Part shown: positions 55,059 through 63,514 of the stretch, in pieces
How the letters are laid out: each line of letters starts with the position of its first letter
Numbering within the stretch: position 1 is the first letter of the stretch
DNA from: Liquidambar formosana
Taxonomy: Eukaryota > Streptophyta > Magnoliopsida > Saxifragales > Altingiaceae
Length of the DNA stretch: 64,000 nt
Reading direction: 5' to 3'
Assembly (NCBI GenBank): GCA_039720395.1
Contig: CM077826.1
Coordinates: forward strand, 29,942,810 to 30,006,809
Made by a program: the position numbers and the translations under genes
Notes under the pieces: model-generated
What the model was told of the DNA's origin: nothing
Databases searched by the model: none
The model's input: the letters and a program-made list of their open reading frames with translations, nothing else

Positions 55059-56288
55059 ATGGAAGCCTTGGATGGGTTCTTAAGAGGGTTTTTGGCAGTC
55101 ATGGCTGCCAAAGACAAAACTGAGTTTAAGCGCTTCGGCTTGGAACCATTGCTCTCTATAAGGCACGTGAAGCTCGAGACGACCCTTCTCACTGCTGCTA
55201 CATACTTCTGGGATCCTCAAATCCATGTATTTCGATTTAATTATGAAGAATTATGCCCAACCATGGAGGAATTCTGTGCTTTATTTGGAGTTTCGCCCGC
55301 AGGGCCATTTATTCTTCCTACACCTCGCTTTGATTACCTTGCTTCCTTCTTGGATTTTCTTGGCATTCCTCAAAGGGTCTCAACGATCTTCGTCAAGGAC
55401 CATATGGTGGACTTAATGAAGTTAGCAACCTCATTCTTGGCTCATGATAGCGAAGGTACTCTGACTTTCACCCCTCAAATTCAGCGTGCACTCGCTTTCT
55501 GTTTAATTGGTCGCTTTCTCATCTCCATCGGCACTCTTCAAGCCCCTGTTCAAATATGTGAGTTGGTTGCCCTTCTTCTCAAGCGACATAACATCATTCC
55601 CTTGGTATTAGCTGAAACCTTAAATGGTTTAGATAGGGTTCATGGCAACCCTAAAGCGTCTTTAGAAGGTAGCCCCTTTTTACTGCAAATGTGGCTGCTC
55701 GAGCGCTTGAACTTTCTATCTCCCGCCATTATCAATCCATACAAGCCCCAGCACTTCTGTCTACGTCGAGTTGAACTCCCTGGGCCATTCTCTTTAAGAG
55801 ATTGGTTGGGTTATTTCCAAACGCTGTCATGGCGGAACTTCAAATGGTACGTCTTCATATGGGGGTGTAAAGAGCAAGTACTTTTTCGAACCTCGGGGTG
55901 TGCTTTTGTCAAGCTCATAGGACTGAGATCGACTTCCTTCTATTGGACTTCGAGAATTCTTCGCCAGATGGGTGCCATGCAAACCATACCGTCCTTAACA
56001 GGACCTTGTTGCTCTGTGGAACTTGTCAGTCTTACTATAATCAAGTGGGCGAGGACTCGCTGGCCTACAGACCTGAAATTGACTCGGATTGCCAACACTG
56101 AAGGACCTTTCGAGATGAGTAGAGAATATAAGCAATGGTTGAAGGATGATTTGGGCAAAAGGGAGACTTCTTGTCGAGAAAGAATTTATGACCTTATCAA
56201 GGACACGAGACTTGGACTTTGCAAAGAAGACATTCTTGAAGCAGTGGAGGCATCCCACGACTGTCACACCCCATTTTTGTCACCTTAG
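55059..56288 (+). CDS. DUF7745-like protein, 3' end replaced by an LTR
   Basis: The first true ATG is 55059 (MEALDGFLRGFLAVMAAKDK); the frame upstream opens at a TTG. The frame is open for 409 residues without introns. Features include TAATYFWDPQIHVFRFNYEE, LCPTMEEFCALFG and LIGRFLIS, all resembling the plant-only domain DUF7745, which is common in multicopy, transposon-linked plant genes; assignment is by recall of its FWDP...PT.EEF pattern. The last eight codons and stop (from 56262) are the start of the plus-strand LTR, so the natural C-terminus is lost. It lies in tandem with the PMD gene, behind a similar cassette, and is antisense to the minus-strand Tat element. Function unknown. An alternative is that it is a former ORF1 of an Ogre-type element. 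Confidence 0.6.
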   Translation: MEALDGFLRGFLAVMAAKDKTEFKRFGLEPLLSIRHVKLETTLLTAATYFWDPQIHVFRFNYEELCPTMEEFCALFGVSPAGPFILPTPRFDYLASFLDFLGIPQRVSTIFVKDHMVDLMKLATSFLAHDSEGTLTFTPQIQRALAFCLIGRFLISIGTLQAPVQICELVALLLKRHNIIPLVLAETLNGLDRVHGNPKASLEGSPFLLQMWLLERLNFLSPAIINPYKPQHFCLRRVELPGPFSLRDWLGYFQTLSWRNFKWYVFIWGCKEQVLFRTSGCAFVKLIGLRSTSFYWTSRILRQMGAMQTIPSLTGPCCSVELVSLTIIKWARTRWPTDLKLTRIANTEGPFEMSREYKQWLKDDLGKRETSCRERIYDLIKDTRLGLCKEDILEAVEASHDCHTPFLSP

Positions 56289-56948
56289 CTAGGACATATC
56301 ATTTCATGTAGGATTTTGAGTCCTTTTTGAGTTTAGTCTTTTGCATTGAGTTTCTATAGCGTTGAATATCATGTGTATGAATTTTGAAGTGATTTGGAGT
56401 TCATTTCGATAGTCAATAAGAACTTTTGCGACTTTAAGGGCATAATCGTCTTTTAAGTCGTATATTTTCCATTTGACTTTGGAATGAATCCCGAGTCATC
56501 CCATGAGTTCATATGGTTACATAGAGTCCATATATAGGTTCAATTTCATGAATTAATGGTTTAAGATCAATTCGGCTCGTAATGGTTCGGGTTGGCTAAA
56601 AGACCCTTTCTTGGTTTGCTCAAATTGACTCATAAGACCCAACCAATTCTCTCTTATTTAACTTCAATTGGGCTTTATTTATGTCCTAAATATGTTTAGA
56701 AAGATCGATTTTCGATTGGGAAAGCATTCGGTTCGACCTCGTGTACAAACCCAGCTTAGCGACGGTGAGGCACCATGGTTAACCACCTTTGTAAAACCCA
56801 ACCATGCACCCATGGTTGAGGATTTTTGTCCCAAAATACTTAAAAATGTGTTCCCCTTCGAAACACGGTCGTTTTGGCTTTTATTTCGTCAAAATCGGAC
56901 TTAATTTGAGCATTTTAGGACTTCTACAGCGAGTAAGAGTCAGAACCG

Positions 56949-57058
56949 GAGTGAAACAAGGAAAGCCCTCGGGTAACCGTCCGGGGTTGGACGGTCAGCC
57001 GTCCAAGCCCAGACGACTAACCGTCCGGGGCTAGTTGGTCACCTGAGAGAGTCCGTCC
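56949..57058 (+). promoter_or_regulatory. GC-rich inverted-repeat cassette in the plus LTR
   Basis: GAGTGAAACAAGG, CTCGGGTAACCGTCCGGGG, GGACGGTCAGCCGTCC (palindromic), GACGACTAACCGTCCGGGG and GGTCACCTGAG. It lies about 180 bp upstream of the LTR TATA box. It is the full form of the cassette shortened in the minus LTR. Confidence 0.7.
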
Positions 57059-57235
57059 TTAACTCAAATTCTGACTCTTCTCTCCCTCTTTTGACGGTTT
57101 CCTCTGCCAAAACAACTTGTCTGAGCTTAGGAGTGTGTAGGTTTGAGTTGTTTGAGCACCAAGAGAGTCTCTAATAGCCCTAGGATCATTATTTAATGAA
57201 TTAATCCTAGCCATTGGTTTAGGGGGTCAGTTCTC

Positions 57236-57243
57236 TATATAAA
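57236..57243 (+). promoter_or_regulatory. TATA box of the plus LTR
   Basis: TATATAAA in TTCTCTATATAAAGGACA; transcription would start about 30 bp downstream, defining a long R/U5. Confidence 0.65.
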
Positions 57244-59273
57244 GGACATAATATTCAGCACATAGGGGGAGGTTAATTGCACTTTACACTTAGAGAGAGA
57301 GGGAGCTACGAGTTTGGAGAGCTAGAAGGACTTCAAGAGGAGGCTCTTCAACCCCAAGCAAGCAAGGAAACAAGAGGATTGAAGACAAGGAAGAGTCTAC
57401 AAGAGGTAAGCATGTCTCTTTAATGCTGAACATGAATTTCCTGCTTCTCCTTCTTCTCTTTCTTCTTTTTCTTTTAAGATAGCTATGGTGCATGAGATTG
57501 TTCTTCTTATGGATGGAATTCAATGTTTAGGTGATGTTATATGAATGATTTTAGGATAGATTATGGCTTTATATGCTTGATAATCCCTGGTTTACTAAGG
57601 ATTTGATAGCCTTCTTCGCTCTATCTTCTTAAATCATGCATAGTTCACATGTTTAGGTTGCTGTGATTATTATCATGAATTGATGCTCCTGTTAGTTAGT
57701 ATATGTGATATGAATGATATTCATGATAATTTGAGCATGTCTTAGAGTTATTTCATAGGTCTTAATGCATAGTTGTGAGATTAGGGTTTCGATAACCCTG
57801 AAATGGCACAAGTTTCATACAGCATGCTTAGCTTAGCTTTTTGAGTTGTTGCTCATCATAGTCATTCTATATATGCTGCATATAGTTGAATCATGCTAGG
57901 TTTGCATTCATATAGTATATTTTATAGGGTTTTTGGAGACATTATCCTTTTCTAAGGATAATTATCCTTTTCATTGAGTGAGGTTTGCATGAGAGTCTTC
58001 TGTGATGTGTTTAAGCATGAAATCTTTTCTGTTGTGTTCTAGGGTATATATTTTACGTAGGATATGCTGATTGCTCCTCCCCATAATGACTTTCTTACGT
58101 GAAATTATCTTAGGATAGTTTCGCTTAAGAAAGCTCGCCGTAGGAAGGTCTATTTTCATATTTTACATGAAATATCATCTTTTTGGTTAGAATATGCTTT
58201 GTTATCATGTTTATTGATATTATTGGAGTCTCTTATGCTTGTTAGTGTGTTTTTGGTAGGCTTTTATGCATGTTAGTCGAGTCATTGCATGTAGGATTGA
58301 GTTAGAGTCCCTAGTTATTCATTATTCTTGTTGTTTGAATGATTAATGGATGATTTTAGGCCTTGTCAAGGTTCTGTCCAGATTTGCATATTACTTTCTT
58401 TGCATGATTTTGTGCACTTGTAAGGGTGAAAACAGGTACAATGCTTGTCCTATTGCAAATAGGGCTGCTATGGTCTGAAATGGCTAATGATTGGAGCTTG
58501 TGCGCTCAGGCAAGTAGGGTTTGAAGGTGCCCCAATTCACCTTTCTTTTTCTCTCTTTTCTCTTCTCCCTCCTAGGGTTACTTCTTAATACAAGCTTATG
58601 GTAATTATCAAAGGTTTCCTTCAATAATAAATTCTGGTTTTTATCAAAGTTTTCCTCTTGTGGAAGTTTTCAGTTTTGGATTTAATCAATACATTTTCAA
58701 ATAAGGAAACCTAGGGTTTTTACCATAGGTTTGTATTAGGTTGTAACCCTATTCTTTTCGAACTACGTGGACTTTGATCCATGTATTTCGCTGCATGGTA
58801 CGTAGGCGCTCTTCGTGAGGCTCAAGTCCGTTCTAGGATCCAAGTATCCTAGGCTTTTCTTTTCTTTTCTTTTTTTCTGTTTTGTTTTATTTGAGTAATT
58901 GTGCATGAGATGATTAGATGAAATATATGATATGCATGCTGCCTTGTGATGATATATGATGATATTTGAGTGGAAAAGATCTTAAGTTAGCCCAATTAAA
59001 TTAAGAGACCAACTTGGGCAATGTGGGTGCCTATGGGCTTTTGCCCAGAACCTTCCCACGTCGTAACTTAGCCCCCGGATCCAATTTTCTGGTTTCAAAG
59101 ACTTTGCTTTTCCTTTAATGGAGTCATGTGGTTTTGAAAATAAAACATTTTTGTGGTTTTCCTCTTTTCCCTAAAAAATGAGGTGGCGACTCCCTTTTTG
59201 TTTGTTGTCTTTAAACCCTTTATATTTTTGCCAAACCCTTGTGGGCTCCGCGCTTTTTCGTGGGTTCACAGTT

Positions 59274-59292
59274 TGGCGACTCCGCTGGGGAT
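59274..59292 (+). other. Primer-binding site, tRNA-Arg
   Basis: TGGCGACTCCGCTGGGGAT, three bases after the LTR, is complementary to the 3' end of plant tRNA-Arg(ACG), which ends ATCCCCAGCGGAGTCG plus CCA. This primes minus-strand synthesis. tRNA-Arg primers are known in Ogre-type elements. Confidence 0.8.
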
Positions 59293-60041
59293 GTCGAGGG
59301 CTAGACTCATTTAATTTGATTGGGCTAAATTAATTTCTTATTGTTAATTAAAATCAATCACATTGCATCCGCTTGATTGTATGCTTTCATTTATTGCATT
59401 GTGTGCGCTATTGTTGCATGATCACTCGATTGTCCCTCGATGTATCCTTGCCAACTGATAGCCTAGTTCGACCTTGGTTTTCCTGATTCCATGTGTTGGG
59501 CGAAGCTATCAAACCTCTCTTGCCAAGTACCCTTGGGCTTGCCCTTGGGTATATCAAATGGATCAATCACGTACTGCTGGACCCACGCGACATTCCTGAT
59601 GTCACATGTGGTTAGGTATAAAGATTGGTACAAGCAAAGTTGAGGACCCTAGCCTACCCTCTTAAAAGAAAGAATTGCATGTAATGGACCTTTTAGGACA
59701 CCGTTAGATCACCTATATGCACACACATTGTTGTGATGATATGCTGCCGTGTTTGTGATGTGTTGCCATGCTTCGTTGATTGAGTGGGTAATTAAAGGAA
59801 ACTTTGCATCTTACATCCTTAATACGTACCCTTCCCCCATAACCCCTGCAAGGGTAATTGGTTAAGAAAACTAATTAAGAGTGTACGTTGTAAAGATTTT
59901 GAGATAATTATGGAAGCTTAAGATGGACCCTTAGGCTGAAAAATTGAGTATTTACCCTATGTTAGAGGGAGAGACGTGCTGGCTTGGATCCGCGATCAAC
60001 AAGGGCGCCTAGTCAGTGCTGATTCCATCACTGAGTCGGAT
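59293..60041 (+). other. Leader of the plus-strand Tat element
   Basis: About 750 bp between the primer site and the gag ATG, without a convincing gene. The gag frame is open upstream to at least 59976 but has no ATG there. Confidence 0.6.
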
Positions 60042-62045
60042 ATGGCTGAAGAAAGAACTAGCAACTGGGGTTTCAACCTTGAGGCCGCTTTGAAAGCTAT
60101 CATGGAAAAGCTTGACCACACTACCCAGGTATCCGAGACCGCACTCAAGTTAGCTCAAGACCTTCAACAGAAGAACTCTGAACCTGAATCTAGGGCCCGT
60201 GCCACTGATAACAATCAAGGATCCAATGAGTCTGAATCCGCTGAGGAACCATTAGGAGAAGGGGGTGAACTACCTAAAACCAAGGAAGGGGAAACCAAAG
60301 CTACATCAAGGGAGAGCTCAACCGTCCTGGCAAACAAGGTCGAGGCCTTAGAACGAACTCTGAAGGGAATCCGCAGGTCTGATGATATGGTGGACATCCG
60401 CACTTTGTCCTTGTTCCCAAAGGCTCGCATCCCGTTACAATTCAAGATGCCGGAATTAGAAAAATTCGATGGGATAGGCTGTCCTAAAACCCACCTCAAG
60501 ATGTATGTGCGAGCTATGCACCCTCGAGGGGCGAACGATGAGTTATTGGCTCAAATGTTTCATGAGTCATTAGCGAGTTCCGCCTTGAAATGGTTTTTGT
60601 CATTAGAGGAGAATAGAACCAAGACTTGGGAGGATGTGTGCAATGCATTCACAGATCATTACAAGTATAACACTGAAGTGGATGTCACGCGAAGGGACTT
60701 GGAAACCACTAAGCAAGGGGTTAACGAGACTTTCTCCGCCTTCATCACTAGGTGGAGACAGAAGGCTTCCAAGATGACAGACAGACCGAATGAGGAAGAA
60801 CAGATTCAGTTGGTGGTGAAGAACTTGCTGCCCGTATATCACAAGCATCTCTTTGCTCATTACTTTCCGAACTTCAAGGCTCTTGTTGGGGCTGGCACAC
60901 AAGTTGAAGATGCAATCGCCGATAGAACAATCAAAACGGAGGAAATCCAAAGGAGTCGAAGGACAAACTTCGGAGGAAAACCCAACGCCGAGGTCAATAC
61001 CATTACCCAACCCACTCGCCCTTTCTCCCTAAATGACTCCACCTCACCTCGCCAATTCACCGAGCTATATATGCCACTCGAAAGAGTCTTTGAAAAGCTG
61101 AGAAGCCGTGACCTCCTGAAACCCTTCGACCCAAGGCCTCCACCAAACCCATTGCCCAAGAACTACAATGAAAATGAATATTGCAAGTTCCACCAAGCCA
61201 AAGGCCATCTAACCAACCGTTGTTACCGCCTCCGCCATGAAATCCAAGATTTGCTCGACAAGCAGATCATTTCACCACCCACTGCACCAAATTGCCCAAA
61301 TGTCACTCGAAATCCCCTCCCCACTCACAATATGCCTCCTCCCAACAACATAAATGCCATCGAGCTAGGCTCGTCCCAATCCCGTCAACCCATAAGGCGA
61401 TACACGCCGCTTCCCATGACTTTGACCCAAGTTTTCCACCAATGTTGTGATAAAGGGCTCATATTGCCATGCCATTCAAAGCCGAGGCCTTCGACTCCTC
61501 ACCAATTCTATTTGTACCATCAGGCGCCCGGACATGATACGGAGGACTGTGTTATACTGAAAAAGGTAGTTCAAGACCTTATTGATCAAAAGGTTTGGGT
61601 ATTGCCAAAGAAGTCCATGCAGCGACAATTGAAAGAAAGGTTCAAGGCAGGAGATCCTAAAGTGGGTTTGTTGGGAGAGTCGTCCGGAAAGTTTGATTAC
61701 TATGTACTCTACCCCGACCCCATCCCTGATGAGCCTATAATCCCCACGGGTTGGGATGAGTTACCAGAGGAAGTCCAAACGGAAGAGATCGACACAATCA
61801 CATGGGATGACCTCATGGGTGATGTAGGTGAGATTGATGATATGTGGATGAGTGATGACGAGGTGGAGCACATAACTAGAGGGGGTCGCCATTTCAAGCC
61901 TCCGCACTTAGAATCTGACAACCCATTGGGAGACTTGGAAGGTAATCGCCACCTCGACCTGCAAGAAGAGGAGGATGAAGTGCTTAGGCAATTGAGAAAG
62001 ACTAATGCCAACATCACTATATGGGGTTTGCTCATGGCCTCTTAG
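60042..62045 (+). CDS. Gag polyprotein of a Tat/Ogre-like retrotransposon
   Basis: ATG 60042 (MAEERTSNWGF) gives 667 residues. A predicted helical N-terminal region (AALKAIMEKLDHTTQVSETA) precedes the Retrotrans_gag domain (about 60440-60830: PKTHLKMYVRAM, ALKWFLSLEE, TWEDVCNAFTDHYKYN, FSAFITRWRQKA). Two zinc-knuckle-like segments follow: CKFHQAKGHLTNRC at 61177 and YHQAPGHDTEDC at about 61515, both of the short CxxH-type form seen in Ogre/Tat gag. The C-terminus is acidic. It forms the virus-like particle and binds element RNA. The frame ends at a TAG (62043-62045) but stays open beyond it straight into protease, so gag and protease were probably one frame. Confidence 0.9.
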   Translation: MAEERTSNWGFNLEAALKAIMEKLDHTTQVSETALKLAQDLQQKNSEPESRARATDNNQGSNESESAEEPLGEGGELPKTKEGETKATSRESSTVLANKVEALERTLKGIRRSDDMVDIRTLSLFPKARIPLQFKMPELEKFDGIGCPKTHLKMYVRAMHPRGANDELLAQMFHESLASSALKWFLSLEENRTKTWEDVCNAFTDHYKYNTEVDVTRRDLETTKQGVNETFSAFITRWRQKASKMTDRPNEEEQIQLVVKNLLPVYHKHLFAHYFPNFKALVGAGTQVEDAIADRTIKTEEIQRSRRTNFGGKPNAEVNTITQPTRPFSLNDSTSPRQFTELYMPLERVFEKLRSRDLLKPFDPRPPPNPLPKNYNENEYCKFHQAKGHLTNRCYRLRHEIQDLLDKQIISPPTAPNCPNVTRNPLPTHNMPPPNNINAIELGSSQSRQPIRRYTPLPMTLTQVFHQCCDKGLILPCHSKPRPSTPHQFYLYHQAPGHDTEDCVILKKVVQDLIDQKVWVLPKKSMQRQLKERFKAGDPKVGLLGESSGKFDYYVLYPDPIPDEPIIPTGWDELPEEVQTEEIDTITWDDLMGDVGEIDDMWMSDDEVEHITRGGRHFKPPHLESDNPLGDLEGNRHLDLQEEEDEVLRQLRKTNANITIWGLLMAS

Positions 62046-63158
62046 AAGCATCGTCAGACTATCTTGAAGTTGCTCAACCAGATACAGGTTCCTGTTGACA
62101 CATCTCCAGAAAATTTGGTGAACTTGGTGAATCTAACCTCGAAGAACTCAACCATTGTGTTCTCAGAGGCAGACCTACCTAAAAGTGGACCTAGCCATTC
62201 ACAAGCCATGTACATCACTGTTGACACCATGGGAAAGAGGGTTCCGACAGTCTTGATCGACAATGGTTCCGCCCTTAATGTGTGCCCTCTCAGAACTGCC
62301 ATCGTTTTGGGGTTGGATCCAACAGACTTCGTGCCATCCGGGCAAACAGTGAGAGCCTATGATAACACCCGCAGAGAAGTGATTGGAGTGGTCACTTTGC
62401 CGTTGATTATGGGGCCTACAGAATTCAGAGTGGAGTTCCAAGTGCTGGATGTCTCGTCGTGCTTCAATCTCTTGTTGGGGAGACCTTGGATTCATCATGC
62501 TGGGGCTGTCCCTTCTTCATTGCACCAAAAAGTCAAGTTCCCTTATGAAGGGGCCATCGTCACACTCCAAGCTGATTATGACTTGAAGTCGTCAGGGGTA
62601 CCCATTTGCGAGATCAAGCCCGAGCCCGTTGGAGCACCATTGTCTGGGTTCAAGTATGTTCAATGCATAGAAAAAGAGCCGGAACGGAGAGAGTTGATAC
62701 CTCTCGACCTTTGCCCTCATGGCAATTTGCATGTGGGGAACATAATGAAGAAAATGAGTTTCTTCCCAGGCATAGGACTAGGACGCCGTCAGCAAGGCAT
62801 ACCGGTATCCGTTCAGAGCCGCATTGTCACCTATACCTTCGGATTGGGGTATGAGCCTTCCAAAAAGGACTGTATGGAGATGTTGCAGAGAAGCAGAGAA
62901 AGGATCAAAGCAAAAGCAGAAGGAAGGGTGCCAGATATCCGAATCTCGCCATACCGACCTACTTTGAATGGTTACTTTGTTAAGGAAGGGGAGGACTTTC
63001 TATTCTGTGGATTTCCCAAACCATCCATTGACAAAGCAACCAAGGCGAGAGTTCCGGGGTTTGAAATATTCTTTACTGAGTGGTATCCCATTACTGCTAC
63101 AATGGTTGATGATGAAGCGATCGATGATGACTATTGGGAAGAGAAGAGTGAGGACTAG
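62046..63158 (+). CDS. Aspartic protease with G-patch-like segment, Tat/Ogre type
   Basis: Directly downstream of the gag TAG and in the same frame; the first ATG is not reached until 62208, so independent initiation is doubtful. The active-site loop is VLIDNGSALNVCP (62251-62289): DNGS in place of the usual DTGS/DSGA, a variant typical of this clade. The flap and second half follow (LLLGRPWIHHAGAVPS). After about residue 180 a G-patch-like segment is seen, MKKMSFFPGIGLGRRQQGIP (62748-62807), as reported for Ogre/Tat polyproteins. Protease matures the gag-pol polyprotein inside particles. The frame ends at a second TAG (63156-63158). Confidence 0.85.
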   Translation, partial: KHRQTILKLLNQIQVPVDTSPENLVNLVNLTSKNSTIVFSEADLPKSGPSHSQAMYITVDTMGKRVPTVLIDNGSALNVCPLRTAIVLGLDPTDFVPSGQTVRAYDNTRREVIGVVTLPLIMGPTEFRVEFQVLDVSSCFNLLLGRPWIHHAGAVPSSLHQKVKFPYEGAIVTLQADYDLKSSGVPICEIKPEPVGAPLSGFKYVQCIEKEPERRELIPLDLCPHGNLHVGNIMKKMSFFPGIGLGRRQQGIPVSVQSRIVTYTFGLGYEPSKKDCMEMLQRSRERIKAKAEGRVPDIRISPYRPTLNGYFVKEGEDFLFCGFPKPSIDKATKARVPGFEIFFTEWYPITATMVDDEAIDDDYWEEKSED

Positions 63159-63350
63159 GCAGAACAGATGGATTCGGAAGCCATGGTTACAATGTTTCAA
63201 GATATGGTTCTTGCTGTAGAGGAATCGGATCTCGAGTGTTCTTCAATTCACCATTCAGCCGTGCCGCTCCTTAATTGGTATCTTGAAGAGGGTACCATTG
63301 CAGAAGTTCTTGAGGGCGAGGATCTCGCCTTACCTGATAGTAGTTTGTAG
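63159..63350 (+). CDS. In-frame continuation after the protease stop
   Basis: After the TAG the same frame stays open to 63350 (MDSEAMVTMFQDMVLAVEES, LNWYLEEGTIAEVLEGEDL), an acidic segment probably belonging to the linker between protease and reverse transcriptase. It too ends at a TAG. It is more likely part of one interrupted polyprotein than a separate gene. Confidence 0.55.
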   Translation, partial: AEQMDSEAMVTMFQDMVLAVEESDLECSSIHHSAVPLLNWYLEEGTIAEVLEGEDLALPDSSL

Positions 63351-63514
63351 GTTCCTTAGTAGCTTGTTTTAGCTTTCCTTTCAAATAAAGTGTGTCCGCC
63401 TAGCCCACCTTGTGGAGTTAGGAGTCGTTCCCTAGTTGTGGCACATGTGTTTTCTTTTCTTTTTTTTGTTTTGTTAGTTCAGTCAATAAAGTGTGTTTCT
63501 TTTCATTATTTGCA
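63351..63514 (+). other. Candidate intron or untranslated gap between pro and RT
   Basis: A T-rich stretch ends in a strong acceptor (TTATTTGCAG, to 63514), after which protein-like sequence resumes. Donor-like sites are near 63289 (AGG|GTACC) and 63350 (TAG|GTTCC). Introns at this position are known in Ogre-type elements; use here is inference. Confidence 0.4.

Larger units (their letters stand above)
56262..59270 (+). mobile_element. 5' LTR (3009 bp) of a plus-strand Tat/Ogre-like element
   Basis: Starts TGTCACACCCCATTTTTGTC and ends CGCTTTTTCGTGGGTTCACA. A tRNA primer site follows 3 bp later, so it is the 5' LTR of the element that continues past the window end. It holds a GC-rich cassette (56949-57058), a TATA box at 57236-57243 (TATATAAA), and long leader-like DNA with CT-rich and repeated stretches. 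It was inserted into the DUF7745-like gene. The closely similar LTR at 46508-49471 is in opposite orientation and belongs to the older, minus-strand element. The 3' LTR and TSD lie outside the window. Confidence 0.92.

Noticed and set aside
60215..61159. Minus-strand frames opposite gag
   Set aside because: They are shadows of the well supported gag frame and carry no motif.
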